64,000 nt of DNA from Candidatus Poseidoniales archaeon. Its GTDB lineage: Archaea; Thermoplasmatota; Poseidoniia; Poseidoniales; Poseidoniaceae. The notes under the pieces are model-generated. The model was not told where the DNA came from and did no database searches. It saw nothing but the letters and a program-made list of their open reading frames with translations. Every line of letters begins with the position of its first letter. Position 1 is the stretch's first letter. Positions 49,110-58,878 of this stretch are shown here, piece by piece. Made by a program: the position numbers and the translations under genes. The DNA lies in NCBI GenBank assembly GCA_009887095.1, contig QXYC01000004.1, positions 25,561 to 89,560 on the forward strand, given 5' to 3'.

Positions 49110-49607
49110 ATGCGCAGCATGCGACGGGCGGAAAAGAACGAGGCCGTGAGCCCCGTCATTGCCACCGTTTTGTTGCTAGCAATCACCGTCATGCTTTCGA
49201 GCATGGTTTTCGTTTTGATGCAAGGTGCTCTTACAACCACTGAAAAAAGCGCACCTCAGGCGACGGTGAGTGTTCGCGGTCTGTCGAACGGCTTCCATGT
49301 GGTTCGTCTCACAAGTCTTGACCAAACAATCGACCCCGCAAAATTGCAGTGGAACCTCGCCCCGGATTCTTCCGCAGATGGCAACCCCCTTGGAGGCAAG
49401 GTCGCTGATGCTGACGTCTATGGCCTGATTGGCGCAAATGTCTCGTTCCATGATCGTGATGCTGGATACTCTGTCAGCCAGGGTGATTATTTTGTCATAG
49501 ATTCAACGACGATTGGTTCAGATTCCGGTACGTGGCGCTTCAAGTTAGTAGATACTAACTCTCAAAGCGTGTTGGTCAATGTGATGTTGCCGCCGATGGA
49601 TGTTTAA
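49110..49607 (+). CDS. Archaeal type IV pilin
   Basis: A 165-residue pilin-like protein. N-terminus: RRAEKNEAVSPVIATVLLLA, a class III-type signal in which a prepilin peptidase would cut before AVSPVI; the following hydrophobic helix (ITVMLSSMVFVLMQG) packs the fibre core. The rest is a beta-rich exported head with a DAD/DRDAG pattern. It is an orphan pilin 75 bp behind the reductase with no prepilin peptidase nearby. It may be assembled by the ATPase/T2SSF operon 6 kb upstream (inference). Confidence 0.87.
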   Translation: MRSMRRAEKNEAVSPVIATVLLLAITVMLSSMVFVLMQGALTTTEKSAPQATVSVRGLSNGFHVVRLTSLDQTIDPAKLQWNLAPDSSADGNPLGGKVADADVYGLIGANVSFHDRDAGYSVSQGDYFVIDSTTIGSDSGTWRFKLVDTNSQSVLVNVMLPPMDV

Positions 49608-50612
49608 TCATCCACCAATGAACGACATCTCAATCTTTGAGACAGGTTGGTCATGTTCGTTTCGTTGCTCGGAATACCGGTCTTTGCGCTTCGTCCAGAT
49701 TGCTTTGATAGCCGAGGTAAGATCGACTTTCTCGGCTCCGAGGCGAATCATTGAGCGCAGATCGTTGCCGTTTGTTGCGAACAAGCATGTGTAGAGTGAG
49801 CCGTTCGCAGAAATCCTTGCCCTTGAGCAATCGCCGCAAAATGGTGCGGTGACAGATTGAATCATCCCGACCTGTTGCCCGCTTTCTGTTTGCCAGCGTT
49901 TCGCTACATCAGAAGGGTGACGAGGGTCAACCGGTTCTAATTGGCCGATTGTGTTGGACAATGTTTGGCGTATCTCTTCACCTGACACAACAGATTCCAT
50001 GTTCCATTGGTTGGTGGTGCCTACATCCATGAACTCGATGAAGCGTGGGACCAGGTTTCGCTCGTGAGCCATTTTTGCGATTGCACCGACTTGATTTTCG
50101 TTGACGTTTCGTTGGACCACCATGTTCACTTTGACTCCGAGGCCAACACTCAGTGCCGCATCGATTCCTTGGATGACTTCTTCAGGGGAGTGGTCTGTGT
50201 CGCCCATGGATTTGAACACGTCCTCATCCAATGCATCAAGGCTTACAGTGACCCGGTTTAGCCCTGCCTCTTTGAGTGTTTTAGCGTGTTTAGCGAGGAG
50301 AATGCCGTTTGTGGTGAGGGCTAAATCCAGTTGAGAATCGAGTGCTCTCAACATTTCAATCAAAATGGCAATGTCCTTGCGGATGAGTGGTTCACCTCCA
50401 GTGATTCGTATTTTTCGGAGGCCAAGCGGGCGCATTGAGGAGGCGATGTTAGCAATCTCCTCATAGGTCAAAATCTCCGTTTTGTCTAGGAACGCATGAT
50501 CTGTTCCAAAGTGCTCCCTTGGCATGCAATATCGACACCGGAAATTACAGCGGTCGGTCACAGAGATACGCAGGTCCAGCAAAGGACGGTGCAGCGCATC
50601 AAGGTGGGCCAT
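49608..50612 (-). CDS. moaA: GTP 3',8-cyclase MoaA (molybdenum cofactor biosynthesis)
   Basis: A 334-residue radical SAM enzyme that turns GTP into 3',8-cyclo-7,8-dihydroGTP, the first step of molybdopterin synthesis. The radical SAM cluster is C22-x3-C26-x2-C29 (TDRCNFRCRYCMP), the second 4Fe-4S cluster uses APFCGDCSRARISANGSLYTC, and the C-terminus ends in GG, all typical. Start ATG 50612 (MAHLDALHRP). The remaining cofactor genes are not here. It abuts the pilin gene convergently and diverges from aroA. Confidence 0.96.
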   Translation of the reverse strand: MAHLDALHRPLLDLRISVTDRCNFRCRYCMPREHFGTDHAFLDKTEILTYEEIANIASSMRPLGLRKIRITGGEPLIRKDIAILIEMLRALDSQLDLALTTNGILLAKHAKTLKEAGLNRVTVSLDALDEDVFKSMGDTDHSPEEVIQGIDAALSVGLGVKVNMVVQRNVNENQVGAIAKMAHERNLVPRFIEFMDVGTTNQWNMESVVSGEEIRQTLSNTIGQLEPVDPRHPSDVAKRWQTESGQQVGMIQSVTAPFCGDCSRARISANGSLYTCLFATNGNDLRSMIRLGAEKVDLTSAIKAIWTKRKDRYSEQRNEHDQPVSKIEMSFIGG

Positions 50613-50760
50613 GGCCTGTGCTGTTGCTTCTCGGTCTTTATGCTGTGTTGCAAGGGTTGATGGGCAAAGGGAGGCTGGAGGATGTATGGGCAAGCGTTGG
50701 TCGAAGCGCTGGACCTCGAGTGGGAAAGGCCATCGCCGCAACGATGTGCATGCTCTGCGC

Positions 50761-52119
50761 GTGACGCCGTGCGCCTCACTTGACCCGGTTCGTTGGGCGC
50801 TTCCTCCATCGAAAAGCCACCTCATCCGGGCCCTTCTCTTGTCTGCACAATCCTCTCAACCGGTGGAACTTCTCAATGTTCGTCATGCAGGAGAGGACGC
50901 ACGGGCCATGCGTCGATGCCTCCAACAACTTGGGATTTCCATTGAAGATTACAACATCGATGGTCAACGCCTCACGCAAGTGAACCCGGTTCATTTTGAA
51001 CACCACCCGGATGCAGTGAAATGGGTGGTTCACGGGGCAGGTTCGTCCGGTTTCAAGCGTCCAGCAACTGTTCTCAATGCCGGCAACTCTGGTACAACGC
51101 TTCGTTTGCTTGGAACTCACGCTGCCATGATTGGAGGTCCAGTCATGCTCGATGGCGATGGATCGCTCCGAAAGCGTTCATCTGCGGAACTTTGGGGCAC
51201 CCTCGAACAAGGCGGTGCCACGGTGTCGGTTGGAATGGGTGAAGAGCGCCTCCCTGCCCTCATCGAAGGGCCCATGGATGCGGCACGACTTGGCAATGGC
51301 ATCTCCCTTGATATTAGCCGCTCAAGTCAACCGATGTCCTCGTGGATTCTGGCAGCGCCTGGGCTTCCCTGCGAAGTCAATCTCCGACTTGAAGGAGAGG
51401 CCGTCTCTTCCCGCCATGCACAACTCAGTCTCCGGCTGCTCCGCATGTTCGGTGGCCAAGCTTCGAAGGGTTCAGGAGAGCTGACTCTCAAACCATCCTC
51501 TCTGGACAAAGTCGAGCAGTACTCGATTCCCGGCGATGCTTCAATGGCGGCCTTTTCTCTCTTGGCCTGTACGGCCCTCGGTCGCAACGTGGAGTTGACT
51601 GGCTGGCCAAAGGCGGAAGATGCTATTGGTCACGAAGTGCTGCATGAGAAGGCCAAAGCGCTTGGCATTGAATGGGTTAGTTCCACCCTAACAAACATCG
51701 ACGCCGAGGGACCAGTTGACTTGGACCTCAGAGATGCCAATGATTTGCTTCCTCCACTGGCAGCAGTGCTCGCTCTCAATCAAGGTGGCGTGCTCAAAGG
51801 TGCAGCCCACGCAGCATATAAGGAGAGCAACCGTTTGAATCGAACCGCAGAAATTCTGCATCAATTCGGCATGAAGGCAGAGGTCACAGAAGATGGTTTG
51901 CTGATTGAAGGTGGTCAAAACCCTTCGACACCGAATCGCCCAGTTGAGACACACGACGATCATCGATTGTTCATGACGGCAGTTCTCTTAGCATCAAAAT
52001 GCGGTGGAGACATTGTCGGCCAAACCCTCCATTTGGTCGCCGATGAACCCTTCCTTGACAGGTTAAAGGCAGCGGGGATTGGCGTCGAGCGTGTTACGCT
52101 TCCGCCTCTTGACGACTAG
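50761..52119 (+). CDS. aroA: 3-phosphoshikimate 1-carboxyvinyltransferase (EPSP synthase)
   Basis: A 452-residue enzyme of the aromatic amino acid pathway. The PEP/shikimate loops are LPPSKSHLIRAL (K18), LNAGNSGTTLRLL, DGDGSLRKRSSAEL, DANDLLPPL and YKESNRLNRTAE; the tail has THDDHRLFMTA. The usual KESDR is KESNR. The frame is open leftward to 50524 but that would cross moaA, so a GTG at 50761 (or 50743) is the likely start; no strong ribosome site helps decide. Its TAG stop shares the bases CTAG with the mutL stop (52116-52119). Confidence 0.92.
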   Translation: MTPCASLDPVRWALPPSKSHLIRALLLSAQSSQPVELLNVRHAGEDARAMRRCLQQLGISIEDYNIDGQRLTQVNPVHFEHHPDAVKWVVHGAGSSGFKRPATVLNAGNSGTTLRLLGTHAAMIGGPVMLDGDGSLRKRSSAELWGTLEQGGATVSVGMGEERLPALIEGPMDAARLGNGISLDISRSSQPMSSWILAAPGLPCEVNLRLEGEAVSSRHAQLSLRLLRMFGGQASKGSGELTLKPSSLDKVEQYSIPGDASMAAFSLLACTALGRNVELTGWPKAEDAIGHEVLHEKAKALGIEWVSSTLTNIDAEGPVDLDLRDANDLLPPLAAVLALNQGGVLKGAAHAAYKESNRLNRTAEILHQFGMKAEVTEDGLLIEGGQNPSTPNRPVETHDDHRLFMTAVLLASKCGGDIVGQTLHLVADEPFLDRLKAAGIGVERVTLPPLDD

Positions 52120-54146
52120 CCGTGTCGCCCAAAGTGATGATCCAAAGCATCGAGTGGAAGCCGCAGCGCTGTTGGACGACCATGGACGCAAGCCCAGGGA
52201 TTTGGAATGCGGCGCATGTCATCGAGCAACCGCCTCATTTCCGGGAGGGTCAGTTTTTCATTCGCCTTGACAGCTCCGCGGCAAGCGTTTAGGAACGCAA
52301 GGTGGTCCTTTCGATCATCAACCGTTGTAAGGGGTGCACCATCTTCTGATGTGTCTTGCAGCAAGTCAAGCATGAACGGTATGACTTCTTTGCCTTCCAA
52401 TAACTGAGGCGCAGCGATGACCGACCACCCTTGTTCCGAGCTCTGCACTTCAAATCCAACTGTTCTGAAGGTATCTTGAGCAGCTTCCATGCGAACACTT
52501 TGTCGAGCGTCAAGGTTCAATGGTAATGGTTCGAGACGGGTTTGACTTGCCCAAATAGATTCGTTGTGTCGCAATCGTTCGTACCGCACCCTCTCGTGCA
52601 GCGCGTGTTGGTCGATCAACAACAACTCATCTTCCGCTTGCACCAGAATATAGGAGTCTGCAAATTGAGCCAAAGGTTCCATTTCAGGTAAATCATTGAT
52701 GATTGGACCGAGTGGTGATTCGTCGCTTGGGGATGAGCGTACGCCTTGACCTGCGTGACGATGGAGTTCACGCTCTGCAGGTGAGAGTGCTGGTGCTGTT
52801 GGTTTCTTATCCATTCCAGGCAACGTGTTCTGGGCGGACGGCGCCGTGGATTGTGGTCGTTGTTTCACAGGTTTTGGAGCGGATTCTGCCTCGCCTCCAT
52901 GGAGGTTGAGTTGAGCACCAGCTGCGATCGCCCATGCTGGTGGAATTGGAGATGCGGATTCCTTCCGCGGTAGTAGAATCGGCGTCGTTCCTGCCGCAGC
53001 TGCCATTGGGTCATCCGCCTCATTTTCTTGTGGTGCTGGTTTCGGTTTGAAGTGCTCTTGAATGCTTGGAACCTGGCTTTGACTTAATCCTTGTAATCCA
53101 GGAATACCTCCTGCAGCATCAGGCTCAGTCGGCACAGATTCGAGGGTATGCGCAATGGCGCGTTCCAATCGCTCCAGCACCCTCCATGAATGCCGCAATC
53201 GCACTTCCCTCTTTGTAGGGTGAACGTTGACATCCACCTCACTTGGCGGAAGATGAAGAGAAAGCACTGCAAGGGGATGTCTGCCTTGCATCAAACGGGT
53301 TCGGTAACCCCTTCGAATGGCTTGTAAAAATGGACCTGAAGCAACCGGTCTGTCGTTGATGAGAATGTGGATATCATCTCCTTTTCCCCGGGTGATGTCA
53401 GGCGTGCTGATCCAACCCGTCCAAGTTTCTTCACCTGGTGCACTTGCATCGACTTCTGGGGCATTGAGTTCCAGCATTGATTCCGCTTGCCCTCCAAGGA
53501 GGTCATACAAGCGATCCGTCATTGCTTCAGATGCGGGTACGTCAAGGACCACTCGCTCATCGATTACAAGTCGGAAGGCCACACCTTGATGGGCCATTGC
53601 GTGGGCGACCACAACATCAACAATGCGAGCATTTTCAGTCGCAGGGCGCCGTTGGAACGCGAGCCTTGCGGGTGTGTTTTGGAACAAGTGTTCGACATCA
53701 ATTCTGGTTCCATTTGCCATCCCGAATGGTTCGATGGAACCTTTGATACCGTCATCCATCACAATCCGTTTGCCTTCAGTGTTCGAGGGGCGACTTGCAA
53801 TGCTCAGTGCTGAGACCATGCCGATGCTGGCCAGTGCCTCGCCTCGGAATCCAAGCGTGTGGATGGAATTGAGATCTTCGCGCTTCTTCAATTTGGAGGT
53901 TGCGTGGCGATCAAGTGCCAGAGGAAGGTCGTCTGCATCAATGCCGCTTCCATCATCTTCGATTCGAATGAGGTCAAAACCTCCTCGCTCAATCGTGATG
54001 ACAACACGCTTTGCATCAGCATCAAGGCTGTTTTCAAGCAGTTCCTTGACAACCTGGGCCGGTCGTTCAACAACCTCGCCAGCAGCGATATGGCCAATGG
54101 TCGCATCATCGAGCTGGAGGATTCTGTTTGGTTCACTCAATTGCAT
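52116..54146 (-). CDS. mutL: DNA mismatch repair protein MutL
   Basis: A 676-residue MutL. GHKL ATPase: IAAGEVVERPAQVVKELLENS, DADAKRV and FRGEALASIGMVSAL. The C-terminal part has the metal-dependent nicking motif DQHALHERVRYE (fits DQHA-x2-E-x4-E), ACRGAVKANEKL and CVHGRPT, so strand nicking without MutH is expected. The middle is a long Pro/Ser/Ala linker. Start ATG 54146 behind GGAGGCG overlaps the mutS end by 14 bp. Confidence 0.95.
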   Translation of the reverse strand: MQLSEPNRILQLDDATIGHIAAGEVVERPAQVVKELLENSLDADAKRVVITIERGGFDLIRIEDDGSGIDADDLPLALDRHATSKLKKREDLNSIHTLGFRGEALASIGMVSALSIASRPSNTEGKRIVMDDGIKGSIEPFGMANGTRIDVEHLFQNTPARLAFQRRPATENARIVDVVVAHAMAHQGVAFRLVIDERVVLDVPASEAMTDRLYDLLGGQAESMLELNAPEVDASAPGEETWTGWISTPDITRGKGDDIHILINDRPVASGPFLQAIRRGYRTRLMQGRHPLAVLSLHLPPSEVDVNVHPTKREVRLRHSWRVLERLERAIAHTLESVPTEPDAAGGIPGLQGLSQSQVPSIQEHFKPKPAPQENEADDPMAAAAGTTPILLPRKESASPIPPAWAIAAGAQLNLHGGEAESAPKPVKQRPQSTAPSAQNTLPGMDKKPTAPALSPAERELHRHAGQGVRSSPSDESPLGPIINDLPEMEPLAQFADSYILVQAEDELLLIDQHALHERVRYERLRHNESIWASQTRLEPLPLNLDARQSVRMEAAQDTFRTVGFEVQSSEQGWSVIAAPQLLEGKEVIPFMLDLLQDTSEDGAPLTTVDDRKDHLAFLNACRGAVKANEKLTLPEMRRLLDDMRRIPNPWACVHGRPTALRLPLDALDHHFGRHG

Positions 54147-56784
54147 CGCCTCCAAGGAGTTTCTTGAGTTGGTAAAGCGCATCATGCGCCTGCCTTGGCG
54201 TCATTTCATCGATGTCCAGTCCCTCGATGCGTTCGATGATATCGTGATGGGCTTGTGGCATTAGTGGTGCCGCCTCTTGTGTCTTGGTTTGGTTCATTGC
54301 TGCGGCGGCAAAATAGCCCATGAGGCTTGATTGACCATGCGCTCTTGCGGTCGGAGTGCCTGATTCGCCAGCCTTTGCCCCCTCGGCTTGGCGTTCCAAA
54401 AACGCCAGCAAGTCAGTGGCACGTTCCACAACCGGGCGTGGAAGGCCAGCGAGGGCTGCGACTTGTACACCGTACGAATCATCGCATGGTCCATCAGCGA
54501 CGGTGTGCATAAATCGCAGTTCTCCATTCGCTTGCGCAACTTGAACATGGACGTTGACCAAACCGTCAACTTCCCCTTCGAGTCCAATCAATTGGTGATA
54601 ATGCGTCGCAAACAAGGTTCTGGCTTGAATCCGTTTGCAGATGTCTTCAGTGACTGACCATGCAATGGAAAGGCCATCAAAGGTCGATGTACCCCTACCG
54701 ATTTCATCCAAAAGAACCAGCGAGTTGGATGTGGCGCGACGAAGGATGTGTGCGACCTCAATCATTTCCATCATGAATGTTGAACGCCCTCTGCGGAGGT
54801 CATCACTTGCTCCAACTCGTGTGAAGATTCTGTCAACGAGGCCAATTTTTGCTTTCTCAGCTGGAACAAAAGATCCACTCTGAGCCAAGATGCTCATCAA
54901 TGCGGTGGTGCGCAAATAGGTCGACTTTCCTCCCATGTTGGGCCCAGTGATCAACAGGAACTTGCGCTTCTTTGTCAAATCCAAATCATTTGGAACAAAA
55001 CCAGATTGCTGTTCGAGCACAGGGTGTCGGGCGCCTTGAACCTTCATTTGGTCGCTCTGAGCCATTTCCGGTCGAGTCCATGCTCGACTTCGGGCGATGG
55101 TGCCAAAGCATTGCAACACATCGATTGCAGCAACTTTTCCAGCAATCATGGCTAATGTCTGAGCATGCCCCTTGCAAGCCTCCCTCAAATTGATGAATTC
55201 ACGATACTCCAGTTCTTTCAGCTTGGTATCTGCCGTAAGGAGTGCATCATCTCGTTCAAGCAACTCATCGGTGACATACCTCGAGCCGTTGGTCATCTGC
55301 TGTTTTCGCTTCCAATGCTCTGGTGCTTTGGTTTCATTGATTTTTGTAACCTCGATGAACCAGCCAATCTGCCGATTCATTTTGACCTTCAAAGATGGGA
55401 TTTGGAGTTCGGCTTTGAGCTTCGTTTCTAATTCAGCAAACCACGTGTGGCCGTTCGTTGCGGTTTCTCGCAACTCGTCTACTTTGTCGTCAAAACCCGG
55501 GCGCAAAAGCCCTCCATCTCGGACGCTCAGCGGCGGTTCTTCGACCAATGTGCGCCGGATGTTCTCGGCGACATCCTGCAGAGCATCAAGGTCCGATGAA
55601 AGGTGGAGCAACAATGGATTCTCGGTCTCATTGCACAGGTTGATGATGGCAGGCATTCGTTCCAACGCATCGGCTACTGCCAACAAATCCCTTCCGTTTG
55701 ACCGATTGTATGCTAATTGTGTCGCAAGGCGTTCCATGTCTCGCAATCCCCGCAAGGCTTCTCGAAGCCCGTCTAGTCGGCGCGCAGATCTGGAAAGAGT
55801 TGCGACAGCATCGTGCCTTGCAGCGATTGCGGTGAGGTCTGCAAGAGGTCTCAAAATCCAAGTTTTGAGCAGGCGTCGCCCCATTGCACTTCGGCATGCA
55901 TTCATGGTTGAAAGGAGGCTTCCTTCGTACTCTCCTGCAAGCGTTGACGTCAATTCCAAGTTTCGAAGCGTGGTTTGGTCCAGCACAAGATGAGCGTTCT
56001 CTTCCACGACCTCAAGGTCTCGAAGTGGTACTTCCTCAGTCAGGTGCATGGACGCGAGGTAGTCGGCGGCTAATCCAGCGGCTGCGATGGCGAGTGGTGC
56101 GTCATCGAGGTCAATGTGCCCTAGGTCTGCGACTTTGAGGACCTTCGTAAGACGATCCCTTCGTTTGGCTTCGGATGCCTTGTGTTGGCTGATGGTGACG
56201 CCATCGAGGTGCGTGAACAACGCTCGGAGCGTCGCATCGTCCGCATCTTTTGGAGCGACGACAATCTCTGTCGGTCGCCATCGGAGAACTTCGTCAAGGG
56301 CCCTTGAAAACCGGTCATCACCGTCTAAATTCGAGGCCCATGCTTGGCCTGTCGATGCGTCAATGATTCCGATGCCGATGGACGATTTTCCGAGGCAAAT
56401 GCTGAGCAAGAGCGAGCGCTCTTCAGTACCGAGGAGTGATTCCTCGTACAAACTTCCAGGAGTGTAGACTCGAGTTACAACCCGCTCTAGGAGTTTTGCT
56501 CCCTCTCTCAGTTCCTGTTCTTGCTCAGCAACGGTGACCTTGTGGCCCGCTTTGAGCATGGTTCTGATGTTGTCTTCCAACGCATGCCACGGGAAACCAG
56601 CCATTTTGATTGGTTTTTCGGCTTTTTTGTCCCGTGAAGTCAAGGCCAAGCCGAGCACTTCTGAACCAGTCACTGCGTCCTCATGGAAGAGTTCATAGAA
56701 ATCACCCATTCGGAAAAATAAAACCGAATCTGGATGTTCAGTCTTGATGTCCATGAATTGGTCCATCATCCCTCGTTTTGACAT
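54133..56784 (-). CDS. mutS: DNA mismatch repair protein MutS
   Basis: An 883-residue MutS1. The mismatch-reading motif is MGDFYELF near the N-terminus with F-x-E; the ATPase has Walker A ITGPNMGGKSTYLR, Walker B LVLLDEIGRGTSTFDG and ATHYHQL. The helical tail ends in LKKLLGGDAIE. The start ATG 56784 follows GAAGGAGGTGA. Archaea mostly lack MutSL; with MutL in the same operon this is a bacterial-type acquired system. Confidence 0.97.
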   Translation of the reverse strand: MSKRGMMDQFMDIKTEHPDSVLFFRMGDFYELFHEDAVTGSEVLGLALTSRDKKAEKPIKMAGFPWHALEDNIRTMLKAGHKVTVAEQEQELREGAKLLERVVTRVYTPGSLYEESLLGTEERSLLLSICLGKSSIGIGIIDASTGQAWASNLDGDDRFSRALDEVLRWRPTEIVVAPKDADDATLRALFTHLDGVTISQHKASEAKRRDRLTKVLKVADLGHIDLDDAPLAIAAAGLAADYLASMHLTEEVPLRDLEVVEENAHLVLDQTTLRNLELTSTLAGEYEGSLLSTMNACRSAMGRRLLKTWILRPLADLTAIAARHDAVATLSRSARRLDGLREALRGLRDMERLATQLAYNRSNGRDLLAVADALERMPAIINLCNETENPLLLHLSSDLDALQDVAENIRRTLVEEPPLSVRDGGLLRPGFDDKVDELRETATNGHTWFAELETKLKAELQIPSLKVKMNRQIGWFIEVTKINETKAPEHWKRKQQMTNGSRYVTDELLERDDALLTADTKLKELEYREFINLREACKGHAQTLAMIAGKVAAIDVLQCFGTIARSRAWTRPEMAQSDQMKVQGARHPVLEQQSGFVPNDLDLTKKRKFLLITGPNMGGKSTYLRTTALMSILAQSGSFVPAEKAKIGLVDRIFTRVGASDDLRRGRSTFMMEMIEVAHILRRATSNSLVLLDEIGRGTSTFDGLSIAWSVTEDICKRIQARTLFATHYHQLIGLEGEVDGLVNVHVQVAQANGELRFMHTVADGPCDDSYGVQVAALAGLPRPVVERATDLLAFLERQAEGAKAGESGTPTARAHGQSSLMGYFAAAAMNQTKTQEAAPLMPQAHHDIIERIEGLDIDEMTPRQAHDALYQLKKLLGGDAIE

Positions 56785-56898
56785 GCCGATTCACCTCCTT
56801 CCTTCCGCTGGATTTTTCTGTCGTTGCCGAGAGCAAATGAAGGTTCTCGAGCGAATCGATGCTGGATGAGCATAAGTCCACACGATGGCTTGCCTTCT

Positions 56899-58182
56899 TC
56901 AAAAGCGACGGGCGTTGATGAGTCGCGACCCGGCCGTCCAGATCATCACGCCCATGATGACGCTGAATACAGTGAGGAAAAGGAAGTTTAGGAATCCTCT
57001 TCCACTCTCTATAGAGCCGGGGGCACTGGTGTCAATGATCAGCGTTTGTGGCTCGCCTTGTCCATCGGTTCCGTGAAGGAAGATTTGTTCGGAGGCAAAG
57101 CCCTTGCTCTCAATTTGGAATGTCAGTGGTTCAGCGAGTGAAAGCTGTTCGACTTGATCTCCAGAATGCCGAAGGATGGTCTTGCTTCCTACGTCACCGA
57201 ACAACCAGACTCTGTCAGTGTCATCGACGGTTGCTGCAACGCTTGGTGTGTTGTGATGGGTCATCGAGCCAGAGGTGCTGAGGTACGTGCTTCCATGGTC
57301 GCCTGCGGCAAACACAGTCCCATCACTCAATGAAAGCAATGTGTGATAGAGGCCTCGTTCACCAGTGTGCATCGATGCGACAATTGGTGCAGTGAGGCCC
57401 CCGTCCCAATCGATCACGGCAACAGTCGGGACGATTTTGGGAGCGGCCGGGCTTGCTCCAGCCTCGCTGCTCGTGTATGAGAGGTAGCCACTTGCGACCC
57501 ATTGTTCGCTTCCAAGGGGCACCACTTGTTGCCAAACAGCACCTGCGGAGTTGAGCATTGGCATCGAGAGGGTGCTTGATGCCATGGAGGTGGCAATTGT
57601 GTCGCTCGATGCCGAGGCATCAGATATGCTTCCGAGTCCTCTGAGGCTTGTCGATGTGCCTTGCATTGTGACCATCATCCATGAAGCTTGGGTGCCTGAA
57701 ACAGATTCAGCTAAATCCATGATTGTGAAATTTCCATTGCTGGAATCAAGGTCCAGGGTCGTAATCGTGGTCTCACCGTTTGCTTCGTTGTCCGGTGAAT
57801 GAATAACTTGGACCGTGTTTTTGGAAGGTGAAATGGCAGTGTTCCCGTTTTCGAGGGGCGTGATGAAGTTGATGTTGTCCGCAGGGAGGCCGTCTTTGGC
57901 ACTCATGATTTTGGTCACTGTCATTGGTCCGTTCTGTTGGTAAAGATCGACGCCGTCATCTGTGAGCACCTTGGCGGTGAAGGTGGTTCCGCTTGAATAC
58001 TCAATATCGAGCACTCGATTTCCAGCGTGGCTTGAATCGCTTGGACCGACCTCGACACCAGGCAAGTTGCTTGTGCCTTGAATCGCGAGGGCGCCGAGCA
58101 AAATGAAAGCAAGGAAACCTGCCATGGCAATCCACTGGAATTCGGATTCCTCTTCGAGGTACCCACGCCATCCGTTCGCCAT
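56899..58182 (-). CDS. Membrane-anchored beta-propeller-like protein, unknown
   Basis: A 427-residue protein. A single N-terminal membrane helix (WIAMAGFLAFILLGALAIQG) and a C-terminal one (LFLTVFSVIMGVMIWTAG) enclose an exported beta-rich domain. The domain has repeated strands ending in aspartate or glycine (LLSLSDGTVFAAGDHGSTYL, TDRVWLFGDVGSKTIL) as in propellers that report on ligands. Start ATG 58182 is chosen; the frame is open to 58641 but would cover the ribosomal gene on the opposite strand. Function unknown. Confidence 0.65.
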   Translation of the reverse strand: MANGWRGYLEEESEFQWIAMAGFLAFILLGALAIQGTSNLPGVEVGPSDSSHAGNRVLDIEYSSGTTFTAKVLTDDGVDLYQQNGPMTVTKIMSAKDGLPADNINFITPLENGNTAISPSKNTVQVIHSPDNEANGETTITTLDLDSSNGNFTIMDLAESVSGTQASWMMVTMQGTSTSLRGLGSISDASASSDTIATSMASSTLSMPMLNSAGAVWQQVVPLGSEQWVASGYLSYTSSEAGASPAAPKIVPTVAVIDWDGGLTAPIVASMHTGERGLYHTLLSLSDGTVFAAGDHGSTYLSTSGSMTHHNTPSVAATVDDTDRVWLFGDVGSKTILRHSGDQVEQLSLAEPLTFQIESKGFASEQIFLHGTDGQGEPQTLIIDTSAPGSIESGRGFLNFLFLTVFSVIMGVMIWTAGSRLINARRF

Positions 58183-58332
58183 AGAGGGAAACAAACGAAC
58201 GGAGCACATGAATGCTTTTGTTCGCATGCAAGCCGCCGTTTCACTTTGATTTCGCCCCTCCTCTCCCGCAGGAGCCAAGGCGGAGGGATGATAAGGGAAC
58301 CATTGGTCGCAGGGTTGCTTGGAGAGTTCATT

Positions 58333-58872
58333 ATGGCACGTAAACCAGCATCTATGTATCGCCGACTGAAGGGACCTGCATACACTCGACGTAAGTTCAT
58401 CGGCGGTGTCCCAAACAACAGAATCCACCAGTTCCACGTCGGAAACCGTGTTGCTGCTGAGACAGGCAAGTTCCCTGTCATCCTCGAATTGCGCTCCGAT
58501 AACAACGTGCAAATCCGACACACAGCCCTCGAAGCTGCCCGTGTTATCTCCAACTCCACGATCCGTAAGGCCGCTGGAACCCAAGGATACGCTCTTCGAG
58601 TTCACACATTCCCACACCACGTTCTTCGCGAAAACAAGCAAGCAACCGGTGCTGGTGCAGACCGTGTTTCACAAGGAATGCGCTGTGCTTTCGGAAAGAA
58701 CGTCGGAACCGCTGCTCGTGTAAAGCGGGGACAGCGAGTTATCTCGATTCAAGTTCACCCAGAGTTTTACCTCACTGCCCGAGATGCTCTTCGCAAGGCC
58801 AGCATGAAGTTCCCAACCCCATGCACCGTTCGACTCATCAAGGGACACGAGCACCTCAAGGGACTCATTTGA
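58333..58872 (+). CDS. rpl10e: Ribosomal protein L10e (uL16)
   Basis: A 179-residue large-subunit protein near the A-site finger and tRNA elbow. It reads MARKPASMYRRLKGPAYTRR, with FHHVLRENK-type FPHHVLRENKQATGAGADRV and GMRCAFGKNVGTAARV typical of archaeal/eukaryotic L10e. The length matches the family. The ATG is 8 bases behind GGAG. Two hairpins and a T-run follow the stop. Confidence 0.97.
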   Translation: MARKPASMYRRLKGPAYTRRKFIGGVPNNRIHQFHVGNRVAAETGKFPVILELRSDNNVQIRHTALEAARVISNSTIRKAAGTQGYALRVHTFPHHVLRENKQATGAGADRVSQGMRCAFGKNVGTAARVKRGQRVISIQVHPEFYLTARDALRKASMKFPTPCTVRLIKGHEHLKGLI

Positions 58873-58878
58873 GAACGA

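Noticed and set aside
50524-50760. Upstream extension of aroA
   Set aside because: It covers the start of moaA on the other strand, and the protein there has no EPSP synthase similarity.
58183-58641. N-terminal extension of the membrane protein gene up to 58641
   Set aside because: It would run antisense through the first half of rpl10e; the helix-containing start at 58182 makes better sense.
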